A DNA stretch of 27,743 nucleotides from VRUE01 sp040508545 (lineage in GTDB: Bacteria > Actinomycetota > Thermoleophilia > Solirubrobacterales > 70-9), in NCBI GenBank assembly GCA_040508545.1, contig JBEVMR010000110.1:1-27743 (forward strand), written 5' to 3'. Below are positions 15,419-24,091 of the stretch, in pieces. Numbering within the stretch: the stretch's first letter is position 1; each line of letters opens with the position of its first letter. The position numbers were made by a program, and so were the translations under genes. The notes under the pieces were generated by a model. That model was not told the DNA's origin. It saw only the letters and a program-made list of their open reading frames with translations, and ran no database searches.

Positions 15419-17117
15419 TCTGCTGCCCGACCCGGCCGCCGGGGATGGCGACCATGAGGTGCGCACGCGGGCTCGCCGATCCCTCGGTGAGCAGGTGGCC
15501 GGTGCGGCCGAGGCCGATGCGGAAGGTGTGCGACTTGCCGCCGGTGAGGCGGAAGGCGCGGCGCGCGAGCGAGCGGCGAACCATCCTCGTCCTCACCACC
15601 GCGCGGCCGCGGCGGCGCACGACGAAGCGCTGGCTGACGCGGGCGCGAACGAGCACCTGGCCCGGGCACTCGGTGCCGAGCGGCCACTCGCAGCGGACCC
15701 GGACGCGGACCGCGTTGCCGCCCGTCTTCGTCCAGAGCAGCGTTATCGGCACCGGCACGCCGACCGCCCTGCAGCCGAGCAGCTTGTCCGAGCCTGGGCC
15801 GATGTCGAGCGCGTAGACGCAGAGGCGCTGGCGACCGCTGCCGACGACGGGGAAGCTGACGTCGAAGCCGTGCGCGGAGCCGGCCCGCGGGAAGAGGGTG
15901 AAGAGGTCGGTGCGCTCGAGGCTGGCGATCGGCCCGAGCTCGTAGCCGGTCGCCTCCTCTTCCTCGACCTCGCCGCCGAGGTAGGCGCGAATCGCGAGTG
16001 GCTGGCGCGGCGCGCTGGGGTCGAAGGCCCAGCCGGAGATCTGCACCTGGCCCGGCGCCGGCGAGCTGACCGTGTCGAAGCTGCCTCGCGGGTCGTCGCC
16101 GGAGGACGCCGCGCCGGCGGTCGCCCCTTCGACGTAGTTGTTGTCGATGTTGATCGTCACCCCGCCGTAGGTCTCGTCATGGCCGCCCTGGTACTGGTGG
16201 ATGCGCTGGTGGTCGGCCCAGGCGCTGGCCGGCACGTAGGGGTCGCTGGCGTTGGCGCGGCCGTTCCAATTGGCGAACCAGAGATCGTCGGGCTGCGGGT
16301 AGCTCGTGCCCAGCTTCGAGACCAGGTCGGCGATGCCCGAGGCGCTGCTGCTGTAGACGCCGGAGTCGTAGCCGAGCGCGTGCAGCCGCGTCGTCCAGGC
16401 ACCGAGGAAGGTCAGCGTGGCGTTGCTGGCGCTGGCGGTGCGCGTGTAGCTCTCCATGTCGTAGTAGATCGGGCTGCCCTCGCCGATCCCGACGAGGCCG
16501 GCCTGCTCGACCGCGTCGTCCGCCGCTTCGGCCCCCTGGGTGGCAGCCGCGGCGGCGCTGAGCGTCGCGCAGGAGGTGCAGCTCGACGTCGGCGCCTGCA
16601 GGCCGACGTAGGTCGGGATCAGGCTCCAGCCGGCAGCCGTCTGTTCGGCGACCCAGCTGGCGGTCAGGTTCGGCTGCGAGCAGCCGCGGTTGAGGCCGCC
16701 GATGTAGACGCCGATCGCCCGGTAGGGCGAGGGGGACCAGGCCGACATCGAGCGGCGCGAGGGCGCCGTGCAGGCGTCGAAGCCGAGGCCGGTGTATTCG
16801 GAGGCGGCGGAGATGCGGGCGGGCGCGGCGCGGCTGGCCCTGGCCTCCGCGGCGCGCTCGCGGGCGCCCGGGTCGACGAGGATCGCGCGCCGCCGCCCGA
16901 TCGCGTTAGCCGGGCAGCGCTGCGCCGGGGACGGCGCGCCCAGGTAGACCGCCTTGCGGTCGAGCCGCACGCAGGTCCGCGGCCGCTCGGCGAGGCGGAT
17001 GACCGGCCAGCCCGCGGGCACGGCGACGCGCTCCCCCTGGAAGGGGACCGTCTTGGCGCCGGCGCTCGCGGGCAGAGCAGCGGCCAGCGCCAGCAGGCAT
17101 AGAACGAAACGCCGCAT
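15405..17117 (-). CDS. Secreted DUF1906 (Rv2525c-like, glycoside-hydrolase-like) protein
   Basis: The 570-residue precursor has a signal peptide of about 21 residues (MRRFVLCLLALAAALPASA). After a leader region, a DUF1906 domain spans roughly 110-330. GFDACTAPS at 112-120, AIGVYIGGLNRGC, WSLIPTYVG, the acidic IYYDMESY (D220, E222) and the closing INIDNNY (D325) match the GH25-like TIM-barrel fold of this family. Mycobacterial Rv2525c is a family member linked to cell-wall glycans, and enzyme activity in the family is not well established. The remaining 230 residues are probably two beta-rich modules (around 345-440 and 450-560), the last very rich in arginine. The ATG start has only a G-rich run upstream as a possible ribosome binding site. 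Confidence 0.75.
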   Translation of the reverse strand: MRRFVLCLLALAAALPASAGAKTVPFQGERVAVPAGWPVIRLAERPRTCVRLDRKAVYLGAPSPAQRCPANAIGRRRAILVDPGARERAAEARASRAAPARISAASEYTGLGFDACTAPSRRSMSAWSPSPYRAIGVYIGGLNRGCSQPNLTASWVAEQTAAGWSLIPTYVGLQAPTSSCTSCATLSAAAAATQGAEAADDAVEQAGLVGIGEGSPIYYDMESYTRTASASNATLTFLGAWTTRLHALGYDSGVYSSSASGIADLVSKLGTSYPQPDDLWFANWNGRANASDPYVPASAWADHQRIHQYQGGHDETYGGVTINIDNNYVEGATAGAASSGDDPRGSFDTVSSPAPGQVQISGWAFDPSAPRQPLAIRAYLGGEVEEEEATGYELGPIASLERTDLFTLFPRAGSAHGFDVSFPVVGSGRQRLCVYALDIGPGSDKLLGCRAVGVPVPITLLWTKTGGNAVRVRVRCEWPLGTECPGQVLVRARVSQRFVVRRRGRAVVRTRMVRRSLARRAFRLTGGKSHTFRIGLGRTGHLLTEGSASPRAHLMVAIPGGRVGQQIRLK

Positions 17118-17178
17118 CTACCCCCCAACCATTCCATCCCCCGAACGTTTCGGCCTTATGCAATTCGAGCCGCAAGAA

Positions 17179-17228
17179 GACGTGCCGTCACTTATGCACC
17201 TATATGGGCACCTAAGTGACGGCACGTC
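17179..17228. repeat. Intergenic inverted repeat, 16-bp perfect arms
   Basis: GACGTGCCGTCACTTA (17179-17194) is the exact reverse complement of 17213-17228, with an 18-base A/T-richer centre. It lies 13 bases downstream of the penicillin-acylase stop and about 60 bases upstream of the DUF1906 start, both on the minus strand. Only a short broken T run follows on the minus strand, so a terminator role is uncertain. A dispersed REP-type palindrome is the alternative. Confidence 0.7.
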
Positions 17229-17240
17229 CCCTGGGCGGGG

Positions 17241-19628
17241 TCAGACGGGCGGGACGAGGTCCAGCTCGCGCCAGGGGCCCTCGCCGGCCATCGGCTGGGT
17301 GCGGCCCTCGAGCCAGTCGGCCTGAAGGTCGTCGTAATGCTTGCTGGCGGGGTGGCCGGACTGGCCGGTGAACATCTGCCAGCGCGAACGCCCCGGGTCG
17401 GTCGGGTCGCCGACCATGCGCCAGCTCGGCGCCCAGACGGCCTTGTAAGGGTCGTTCGGGTCGTAGGCGATCTGGCTCACGGTCTCCTGCGCGCCGCCAG
17501 CGCGCAAGCTGCGGTTGAGCAGCTTGCGCAGGAGCGGGTTCGCCTCGCCCAGCGGGTGGGGGAACTCCATCTCGTGGACGTGGCCCCAGCGCCAGCCCTC
17601 CGGGTCGGGGCCGAAGCGATCGGTGAGATCATCGAGGGCTCCCGCGAGCGCTTCCAGGACGAGTCCGTCCCAAGGGCGGCCGATCAGCTCCTCGTCGCCC
17701 TCCTCCCAGAGGCCCATCAGGTGCGAGTGCCAGCGCCAGGGCGAGGTGACGTGCGGGGTGAAGCCGTTGTCGGCGCGGTCGAGCCAGCGCTCGCAGAGGT
17801 CACGATCGCCGATCGCAGCGCGGGCGACCTCGCGCGCCAGCCGCAAGAGGAAGGCCTGGTAGATGGTGCCGGCGATCGTGTCAGGGTCGAGCCGCCCGTC
17901 CCAACTGCGCAGGCGCTCGAGCGCGCTGACCTCGCGCTGCCCCGCCGGCGTCAGCATGCCGAGCCGCCGCACAGCCTCCAATCCCGGCAGCGAGAGGTTG
18001 TCGGACTGCATCGCCTCGAAGCCCTCGATGGTGTGCTCCTCGCTGCCGCGCAGCAGTTCCTCGATCCGCCGGGCGCGGAAGCCGTCGAGCCAATCGCTGG
18101 TGATGTGGTGGGGGTAGTCGTCGCCGACGATGCGGTTATTGGCGGTGATCAGGAAGCCGCTCTCGGGGTCGATCACCTCCGGCAGCTCGTCGTAGGGGAC
18201 GGCCCCCTCCCACTCGAACTCGCCCTCCCAGCCCGGCTTGGGCAGGTCGGGGCAGCCGCCCTTGCGCAGCGGCAGGCGGCCGATCAGCTTGTAGCCGATC
18301 GAGCCATGGCGGTCGGCCCAGATCAGGTTGGAGGCGGGCGAGGTGTGGCCCTCCAGGGTGGTGACCAGGTCCGGCCCGGAGCGGATCCCGTGCAGATCGA
18401 ACATCCCCTTGAAGGCCGTCGGCTGGTCGAGCGTGATCCAGCGCAGGGCCAGGGGCTCAGCGTCGTCGGCGCCGAGCGCCTCGTTGACCAGCGGCCCGTG
18501 GTGGGTGATGCGGACGTCGAGCACCTCGGGAGCACCGCGGCCCTTGACGGTTATCTCCTCGCGCACGTGCTCGAGCGGCAGCCACTCGCCCTCGAACAGG
18601 TAGCGATCTCCGTCGACCCGCTCGACGAAGAGATCCTGCACGTCGGCCATCACGTTGGTGAAGGTCCAGCAGACGTCGTTGTTCTGGCCCATGTAGACGC
18701 CCGGCATCCCCGGCAGCGAGGCGCCGCGGACGAAGCGGTCGCCGAGAGTGAGGCCGACCTGGTACCAGATGCCCGGCATGCTCGGCGGCAGGTGGGGGTC
18801 GCCGGCGATCAGCGGCGAGCCGGTGGCGCTGAGGTCTCCGCTCACCGCCCAGTTGTTCGAGCCGCTCGCCTCGGCGGCCATGCCGATCGAGCGGCGCACC
18901 GCGTCGATCTGCTCGGCCAGGCCGAGGCCATCGCCTCCCCACGGTTCCTGGGTGACGACCGGGTTGTCAGCGGGATATCCGGGGTCGAGCTTGGCGGCGA
19001 GCTCAGGGCCGAGCTCGCGGGTCATGTCGGCGCGCAGCAGCTCCTTCTCCCAATTGGTCGAGAGGCCGAAGGCGAGCAGCTTGCCGAGGCCGAGGATGTC
19101 AGCCGGGCGCCAGGGCTCGAACTCGAGCCGCAGCAGCTGCATCTCGAACGGCGGCGCCTTGGCGCTGGCCGCGGCCGCGTTCACACCCTCGCAGAAGCGC
19201 TCGAGTAGGCCGCGCAGCTCGGGGTCGATCGCCTCCGCCTCGCGTTCGGCCGTGCGCCGCATCCCCAGCGTGCGCATCAGCCGGTCGACCGGCAGGCCCT
19301 CCTCGCCGGCGAACTCGGAGACGCGGCCGGAGAGGGCGCGGCGGTAGAAGTCCATCTGCCAGAGCCGGTCCTGCCCATGGCAGAACCCCTCGGCGAACCA
19401 GAGGTCGGCGGCGCTCTGCGCCTCGACGTGCGGCACGCCCCAGCGGTCGCGGCGTACCCGCACCGGCCCCTCGAGCCCGGCCAGCTCGATCGTCCCCTTC
19501 TGCTTGGGCAGGGGCCGGCGGGCAAGGAAGTGCCAGGTCGCGGCGGTCGCAGCCGCGGCCAAGCCAGTGCCCACGGCACCCGCAAAGAGACCAGTTCGTG
19601 CCGCCCGCCCGGGATTCACTCCAGCCAC
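17241..19628 (-). CDS. Penicillin acylase family Ntn hydrolase (exported or membrane-anchored)
   Basis: This 795-residue precursor belongs to the family that cleaves amides such as penicillin G, cephalosporins or acyl-homoserine lactones after self-processing into two subunits. A hydrophobic N-terminal segment (about 12-36) is a signal or anchor. The alpha part has PVRVRRDRWGVPHVEAQS (55-72) and WFAEGFCHGQDRLWQMDFYRR (77-97). Self-cleavage before S257 in EASGSNNWAVSG would free the catalytic N-terminal serine of the beta chain. The following GSPLIAGDPHL is the usual calcium/substrate region. The natural substrate is unknown, and quorum-signal or antibiotic acyl groups are both possible. The GTG start has no clear ribosome binding site, and a dyad lies just upstream. 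Confidence 0.88.
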   Translation of the reverse strand: MAGVNPGRAARTGLFAGAVGTGLAAAATAATWHFLARRPLPKQKGTIELAGLEGPVRVRRDRWGVPHVEAQSAADLWFAEGFCHGQDRLWQMDFYRRALSGRVSEFAGEEGLPVDRLMRTLGMRRTAEREAEAIDPELRGLLERFCEGVNAAAASAKAPPFEMQLLRLEFEPWRPADILGLGKLLAFGLSTNWEKELLRADMTRELGPELAAKLDPGYPADNPVVTQEPWGGDGLGLAEQIDAVRRSIGMAAEASGSNNWAVSGDLSATGSPLIAGDPHLPPSMPGIWYQVGLTLGDRFVRGASLPGMPGVYMGQNNDVCWTFTNVMADVQDLFVERVDGDRYLFEGEWLPLEHVREEITVKGRGAPEVLDVRITHHGPLVNEALGADDAEPLALRWITLDQPTAFKGMFDLHGIRSGPDLVTTLEGHTSPASNLIWADRHGSIGYKLIGRLPLRKGGCPDLPKPGWEGEFEWEGAVPYDELPEVIDPESGFLITANNRIVGDDYPHHITSDWLDGFRARRIEELLRGSEEHTIEGFEAMQSDNLSLPGLEAVRRLGMLTPAGQREVSALERLRSWDGRLDPDTIAGTIYQAFLLRLAREVARAAIGDRDLCERWLDRADNGFTPHVTSPWRWHSHLMGLWEEGDEELIGRPWDGLVLEALAGALDDLTDRFGPDPEGWRWGHVHEMEFPHPLGEANPLLRKLLNRSLRAGGAQETVSQIAYDPNDPYKAVWAPSWRMVGDPTDPGRSRWQMFTGQSGHPASKHYDDLQADWLEGRTQPMAGEGPWRELDLVPPV

Positions 19629-19631
19629 AAT

Positions 19632-19649
19632 ACTGGCTGCCTAGCCAGT
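19632..19649. promoter_or_regulatory. 7-bp dyad immediately before the acylase start
   Basis: ACTGGCT (19632-19638) and AGCCAGT (19643-19649) are perfect inverted repeats around a 4-base centre, and the acylase GTG is at 19628. The size and position fit an operator, though no partner regulator is adjacent. Confidence 0.4.
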
Positions 19650-19735
19650 TACTTCCGGTGGCCGCCGTCAACAAGCGAAATCGGAACTTCCTACTCAGAT
19701 TGTGTTGATAAGCGCGTCTCGTTCAATCAAAGACA

Positions 19736-19740
19736 GGGAG
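19736..19740 (+). promoter_or_regulatory. Shine-Dalgarno sequence deciding the start of the delta-60-repeat gene
   Basis: GGGAG followed by AGCGC leads to the ATG at 19746, and the encoded protein then begins with a clear signal peptide. The open frame extends 369 bases further upstream across the divergent acylase start, but that part is not used. Confidence 0.6.
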
Positions 19741-19745
19741 AGCGC

Positions 19746-21179
19746 ATGGAACTCGGCGTTCCGCATCGTTTCCACTGGGCACTGATTGCGCCGTTGCTGG
19801 CGGCACTGACACTCGCAGCGACGGCGCTGCCGGCAATTGCCGATCCCGGCGACCTCGATTCGAGCTTTGGCAAGAGAGGCCGGGTGGCGACCGCCACCAG
19901 CCTTGGCGGCCCCTCCTGGCTGGATGCCGACGTGCGGATCGCGCGAGGGCCCGCGGGCACGATCGTCGCAGCCGTCGGCAACTCTGTGCTCCGCTATCTC
20001 CCGGACGGGCGACTCGACCGCAGCTTCGGCGAGGGGGGAAAGTTGACCGTCACCGAGGTCGAAGGGCTCCCTTTCTCCCTCAGCGACGTCGCTGTCGACC
20101 AGAGGAGCAAGATCATCCTCTTTGGCGAAGTCCAGATTCCGGGGATCAGGCTTCCCGCGAGCTACATCGGCGCAACGATTCCGTTCTCCCAGGCAGCTGT
20201 GGTCCGCTATGAAGGCGCGGGCGTTCTAGATCCGACTTTCGGGGGCGGCGACGGAAGCATCGTCACCGACTTCGATCAACCGCCCTACTACGAGGGACCG
20301 CGACTCGAGGGACCCATGAGCGTCATCGATGGCAAGGCGGTGGCGGGGGTCGTCCGGGGGACGGTCGATGCCGACGGAGGCCTGACCCTGCTCGGAAGCA
20401 CCACGGAAATCATCGGATGCTTCCGCGGGACCGCGCAACGCGTGCAGCGACTGATCGCTCGACTCACTCCTGCGGGCGTCTTCGATCCCTCGTTCGGCGG
20501 CGGCGACGGCATCGCCTCGGAGACCGGCTTTGCCGGCATCGCCGGCTTCTCGGCCACGGGCAACGGCGGCGAGATGCTGGTCGGTCGGTTGAACGCAAGT
20601 GATCCCTGCAAGGAAGCTCGCCCGGAAGCGGTGGGGCGACTCCTTCCCAATGGCGGGCCCGACCCTTCCTTTTCCAGCGATGGCTTCCGACCGCTGTCCT
20701 TCGTCGGCCCAGTCAGTGCGATCGCCGTAGATAGCCTCGACCGAACCCTGGTCGTACTTGGCTCGACGGTGGTTCGCCTGACCTCCCGCGGAAAGCTTGA
20801 CCGGCGTTTTGGTCGTCAGGGGGCCGCGTTCCTGAAGCTACCTGGCAGCAGTGAGCTCGCCTCGGTGATCGTCCCCCATTCAGGCCGCGTACTCCTTGCC
20901 GGCACTCAAGCCGTGAGCAAGCGCAAGAGCGACATAGGTCGCACCTACCTATACAGGCACTCGTTCACCGTCATCCGGCTGAATTCGCTCGGCCGGAGTG
21001 ACCGTGGCTTTGGGAGCGGCGGCTGGCTTGCCACCCGCTTCGGCAAGCAGTCAAGCGCGGTTGCCTCAGACGCCTTCGTCGATGCGGCAGGTCGCCTCGT
21101 CGTAGGCGGGGCGGTTGCCAGGTCGGATCTCGAGCCGACTGGCGGCATCGCGCTCGCGCGCTACTTCTTGGGCGGCTGA
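19746..21179 (+). CDS. Secreted delta-60-repeat (beta-propeller-like) protein
   Basis: This 477-residue exported protein has a signal peptide of about 35 residues ending near LPAIADPGD. It then carries repeats built on the pattern [LF]D-x-x-FG-x-x-G. Visible units include LDSSFGKRGRV, LDRSFGEGGKL, LDPTFGGGDGS, FDPSFGGGDGI, PDPSFSSDGF, LDRRFGRQGAA and SDRGFGSGGWL, spaced about 50 to 90 residues apart. This is the delta-60 repeat, thought to form propeller-like blades. Its function is unknown, and a structural, sugar-binding or adhesive role at the surface is guesswork. There is no wall-sorting motif. Base composition looks slightly less GC-biased than its neighbours. It converges on the metallo-hydrolase gene with 13 bases between stops. 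Confidence 0.8.
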   Translation: MELGVPHRFHWALIAPLLAALTLAATALPAIADPGDLDSSFGKRGRVATATSLGGPSWLDADVRIARGPAGTIVAAVGNSVLRYLPDGRLDRSFGEGGKLTVTEVEGLPFSLSDVAVDQRSKIILFGEVQIPGIRLPASYIGATIPFSQAAVVRYEGAGVLDPTFGGGDGSIVTDFDQPPYYEGPRLEGPMSVIDGKAVAGVVRGTVDADGGLTLLGSTTEIIGCFRGTAQRVQRLIARLTPAGVFDPSFGGGDGIASETGFAGIAGFSATGNGGEMLVGRLNASDPCKEARPEAVGRLLPNGGPDPSFSSDGFRPLSFVGPVSAIAVDSLDRTLVVLGSTVVRLTSRGKLDRRFGRQGAAFLKLPGSSELASVIVPHSGRVLLAGTQAVSKRKSDIGRTYLYRHSFTVIRLNSLGRSDRGFGSGGWLATRFGKQSSAVASDAFVDAAGRLVVGGAVARSDLEPTGGIALARYFLGG

Positions 21180-21192
21180 CCGACCCTTCCAC

Positions 21193-21915
21193 TCACTCCC
21201 AGAGACCGCCCGGCGCCCGCCCCTCCGCCTCGAGCTTCTGCAGGTGGGCCTCCATGACGAGGGCGGCTGCCGGGCGGAGCTCGGTGGGGACGTCGCTCCA
21301 AGCCTCGGCGAGCAGCGCTTCCTTGCTGCGCTCGCCTCGCTCCAGCGCGGCGAGCAGGCGGCGCTCGCGCATCTCGCGGTGCTCGACGTACTCGGCCAGC
21401 TTCGCCGCCGGGTCGGTCACCCAGGGGCCGTGGCCGGGGCAGATCAGCTCGATCTCCTCGGCCTGGACCACGCGCAACGACTCCATGTAGGCGGCGAGGG
21501 AGCCGCCGTCGGGGGGAACGAAGGTCGAGCCCTCGCCCAGGACCAGGTCGCCGCTGAAGCAGACGCCGTCGGCGGTCAGGAAGCAGACGTGGTCGGCGGC
21601 GTGGCCCGGGGTGGCGAGCGCACGCAAGCCCGCGTGCTCCTCGCCCCCTTTCGGCAGGACTACGTCGTCGAACCGCTCCGCGCCGGCAGCGTGATCGCCG
21701 TGGCTGTGGGTGAGCAGGACGACCCCAATGCCGCCGCGCTCCTCGGCCGCAGCCCGCACCGCGTCGAGGTGACCAGCGTCGTCAGGCCCGGGATCGATCA
21801 CCACACAAGGATCCGACCCGTACAGATAGGTGTTCGTCCCCGCCAACGTCATCGGCCCCGGATTCGGCGCCGTCAGCCGCCCTATCTCCGGATGCCCTGG
21901 CGCTTTTCCGGTCAT
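21193..21915 (-). CDS. Metallo-beta-lactamase-fold hydrolase (LACTB2-like)
   Basis: This 240-residue cytoplasmic protein has the metal motif LLTHSHGDHAAG (H70, H72, D74, H75), then TPGHAADHVCF, the bridging aspartate in FSGDLVLGEG, and the late CPGHGPW histidine. The opening TAPNPGPMTLAGTNTYLYG and the tail resembling a small winged helix (EHREMRERRLLAALERG onward) are typical of the LACTB2/RNase-type or glyoxalase-II-like branch. The substrate is unknown. The ATG at 21915 is chosen because homologues begin shortly before TAPNPGP. An upstream in-frame start at 21984 would overlap the regulator gene. The start codon sits inside a palindromic repeat shared with the crcB region. It is transcribed after the PafBC-like gene, 28 bases downstream of it. 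Confidence 0.82.
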   Translation of the reverse strand: MTGKAPGHPEIGRLTAPNPGPMTLAGTNTYLYGSDPCVVIDPGPDDAGHLDAVRAAAEERGGIGVVLLTHSHGDHAAGAERFDDVVLPKGGEEHAGLRALATPGHAADHVCFLTADGVCFSGDLVLGEGSTFVPPDGGSLAAYMESLRVVQAEEIELICPGHGPWVTDPAAKLAEYVEHREMRERRLLAALERGERSKEALLAEAWSDVPTELRPAAALVMEAHLQKLEAEGRAPGGLWE

Positions 21916-21935
21916 ATACGCGGGAAAGTCGCCAG
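21897..21935. repeat. Palindromic element A, overlapping the start of the metallo-hydrolase gene
   Basis: The outer arms are CTGGCG (21897-21902) and CGCCAG (21930-21935), with further pairing of TTTCC to GGAAA inside. It matches element B at 26043-26081: a 15-base core GCGGGAAAGTCGCCA is identical and about 33 of 40 aligned positions agree. On the minus strand it reads GDFPAYMTGKAPG in the hydrolase frame, and the M is the start codon. Confidence 0.6.
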
Positions 21936-21943
21936 AGCCCCGT

Positions 21944-24004
21944 TCAGGCAGCGCTTGCCGCAACCTCGGCGGCGATCGCCTCACGCGCCTCGTCGGGCTC
22001 GAGCACGACCAGGTCGCCTGCGCCGCGGAGGATCTCGCGCACCAGCCAGGAGGTTCCCGCGTAGGGCAGCTCGACGACGACGGCGCCGTCGGCCAGCTCC
22101 TCGACCACGGTCCGCTCCTCGCGCAGCCAGCGGGCGCGCTCGGGCGAGACCCAGACGCGGGCGACCTGGGCGGTCGGCACCTCGCCGTCGGTCATCCAGC
22201 CCTCGACTCCAGCCAGCTCTTCGACCTCCTGGCGCGGCTCGTAGGTCTCCTCGCTCGCCACCGCTTCTTTGACCCGGTCGAGCTTGAAGTGGCGGATCCC
22301 CTCTTTGGTCAGGTCGAAGCACTCGACGTACCAGCCCTCGCGCCCGTTCTCCAGCCGGTAGGGCTCGACCCGGCGCTTGGTGAACTGGTCCTCGTTCTCC
22401 TTGTAGTACTGGATCTCCATCACCCGGCGGCCGGCAATCGCTTCGTTGACGACGCGCGCCACCTCGCTGTCGCCGCCGCTGCCGGCGGCGATCTCCAGCC
22501 CCTCCTCGGAAGGGTCGTGCCCGAGCGCCTTGACGATCTTCTCTCGGGCGCTCTGCAGCCCGCCCTGGGGCAGATGGTCGCCGAAGAGATCGATCGCCGC
22601 GACCAGCGCCTTCGCCTCCAGCGGCAGCAGCCGCGCCGGGCGGGCGAAGTTGTCGCCGTAGGGCTCGGAGTCGACCTCGATCTCGTCGCCGAGGACTTCG
22701 GCGTAGAGGACGTAAGTGCCGCCGCCGAAGTTGACGACGTTGAGCAGGTCGATGTCCTCCTGCAGCTCCTCGCCGGTCAGCTCGAGCCGCTGGCGCAGAT
22801 CGGTGACGCTGAGCCGCTCGCCTTTCTTCGCCGAGTCGATCAGCATGCCGGCGAGGGTGACAAGGCGGGCGAAGCGCTCGGGCCGGATCGCGGCCTCGCC
22901 GCGGCCGTTGCCGCGCGAGCGCGGCGGCGCCTCGCGCAGCGGGCGATCGATGACGTCAGCGGGCTCGAAGTCGCTGCGATGGCGGTCGTGCAGCAGGTCA
23001 AGGCGCTCGCGCGCTTCGCTGCGCAGCTCCTCGGGCTCCAGCACCTCGGCGTTCTGGCGCCAGCGCAGCACCCAGGCGATCAGCTCGCGCGGCGAGGCGT
23101 AGTCGGTCTCGAAGACCGACCCCTTGCCGGGCGCGTCGTCGGCCTTGCGCGCCGGGCGCAGCTCGCCGTAGGTGTCGAAATCGCGATCGATCAGCCAGGA
23201 GATCCGATCGCGGACGTAGATCTTCGCCGTGCCTCGGATCTCGCCCAGCTGCCAGTCGGCGCGCTGGCCGTAGTCGCGACGGTCGAAGTTCTCCGGCGGG
23301 GAGAAGTCGTGCTCGGCCTTTGAGGCGTAGCCGACCTTGCCCTGGATCCGCGAGAGGCGGAAGACCCGGACCGCGTCGCGCTCGTGCGAGTGGCCGATCA
23401 AATAGAACTGGCCCGAGCGGAAGACGAGGTGGAACGGGTCGACCTTGCGCTTCTCGGTCTCGTCGCGCTCCATCGTGTAGTAGGTGAACTCGATCGTCTT
23501 GCGGCGCGAGATCGCGGTCTCGATCTTGGACAGTCGCTGGGAGAGGTCGCGGCCACCGGCCGAGGCCGTCATCGCCATCTCGACCGGCGCCTTGTCGCCC
23601 TCGCTGACCGGGTTGGGGTGACCCCAGGCGACCTGCTGCAGCGCCAGCCGCAGCGGCTCGGCGTAGGCGAAGCCGCCGTCGGTCAGCAGCGAGAGCGCCG
23701 TGCTCAGCGAGGCCAGCTCGTTATCGGAGAACTCGATCGCGTCGAGGTAGAAGTTCTCCGGCGGCAGCGAGTAGAGCTCCGCCTCGAAGAAGCCCTCGCC
23801 CGGTTTCTCCACGCCGAGCTGGATGCCGAGGCTCTCGAGCTCGGCGCGATCGGCGTAGAAGCGGCGCGCGAAGGCGTCGTCGTTCATGTCGCTGTAGCCC
23901 TCGACCTCGCGCTTGATCTCCAGCGCCGATACCGGCCTGCCCTGGGCCATCAGGAAGGAGATCAGCGAGAGCTGGCGGATCAGCTTCTCGGTGTCCTTTG
24001 CCAC
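21944..24004 (-). CDS. pafBC: Fused PafBC-like double WYL-domain transcriptional regulator
   Basis: This 686-residue cytoplasmic protein is two related halves. Each has a winged helix (about 5-75 and 376-430), a WYL domain (about 160-225 with FYLIGH; 514-582 with GWYVECF) and a C-terminal WCX module (about 255-325 and 600-680). PafB and PafC form a heterodimer in mycobacteria that activates the LexA-independent DNA-damage response, and fused versions are known in some actinobacteria. A single-strand nucleic acid signal is thought to bind the WYL region. No proteasome-accessory gene is visible here, so the identification rests on architecture. The GTG start at 24004 has a leaderless-type -10 six bases upstream. 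The metallo-hydrolase gene follows. Confidence 0.8.
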   Translation of the reverse strand: MAKDTEKLIRQLSLISFLMAQGRPVSALEIKREVEGYSDMNDDAFARRFYADRAELESLGIQLGVEKPGEGFFEAELYSLPPENFYLDAIEFSDNELASLSTALSLLTDGGFAYAEPLRLALQQVAWGHPNPVSEGDKAPVEMAMTASAGGRDLSQRLSKIETAISRRKTIEFTYYTMERDETEKRKVDPFHLVFRSGQFYLIGHSHERDAVRVFRLSRIQGKVGYASKAEHDFSPPENFDRRDYGQRADWQLGEIRGTAKIYVRDRISWLIDRDFDTYGELRPARKADDAPGKGSVFETDYASPRELIAWVLRWRQNAEVLEPEELRSEARERLDLLHDRHRSDFEPADVIDRPLREAPPRSRGNGRGEAAIRPERFARLVTLAGMLIDSAKKGERLSVTDLRQRLELTGEELQEDIDLLNVVNFGGGTYVLYAEVLGDEIEVDSEPYGDNFARPARLLPLEAKALVAAIDLFGDHLPQGGLQSAREKIVKALGHDPSEEGLEIAAGSGGDSEVARVVNEAIAGRRVMEIQYYKENEDQFTKRRVEPYRLENGREGWYVECFDLTKEGIRHFKLDRVKEAVASEETYEPRQEVEELAGVEGWMTDGEVPTAQVARVWVSPERARWLREERTVVEELADGAVVVELPYAGTSWLVREILRGAGDLVVLEPDEAREAIAAEVAASAA

Positions 24005-24010
24005 GAGCCC

Positions 24011-24016
24011 AGAATA
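24011..24016 (-). promoter_or_regulatory. Putative leaderless -10 (TATTCT) of the PafBC-like gene
   Basis: TATTCT on the minus strand ends 6 bases before the GTG at 24004. No Shine-Dalgarno sequence is present between them. Confidence 0.45.
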
Positions 24017-24051
24017 GTGAGGGCGGGCTCGCGGACTCCCCGCCGAAACCC

Positions 24052-24090
24052 CTCTATTCCCGCATTTTGGCGCTTTCGAGCGGGATAGAG
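24052..24090. promoter_or_regulatory. Imperfect palindrome in the divergent pafBC/small-gene promoter region
   Basis: CTCTATTCCCGC (24052-24063) and GCGGGATAGAG (24080-24090) are inverted repeats with one bulged T, around a 16-base centre. The right arm overlaps the putative -10 of the plus-strand gene. It could be an operator controlling that gene. Confidence 0.45.
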
Positions 24091-24091
24091 T
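24086..24091 (+). promoter_or_regulatory. Putative leaderless -10 (TAGAGT) of the small membrane protein gene
   Basis: TAGAGT ends 9 bases before the ATG at 24101. There is no ribosome binding site. It lies in the right arm of the palindrome at 24052-24090. Confidence 0.45.

Noticed and set aside
15459..17102. Plus-strand open frame of about 550 codons opposite the DUF1906 gene
   Set aside because: The minus frame has a signal peptide and conserved DUF1906 motifs; the plus frame is compositionally a shadow.
17337..19208. Plus-strand open frame opposite the penicillin-acylase gene
   Set aside because: The acylase motifs and the self-processing GSNNW site on the minus strand identify the real gene.
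21916..21984. N-terminal extension of the metallo-hydrolase to 21984
   Set aside because: It would overlap the regulator gene by 41 bases and add residues encoded by the palindromic repeat. Family members start near TAPNPGP.
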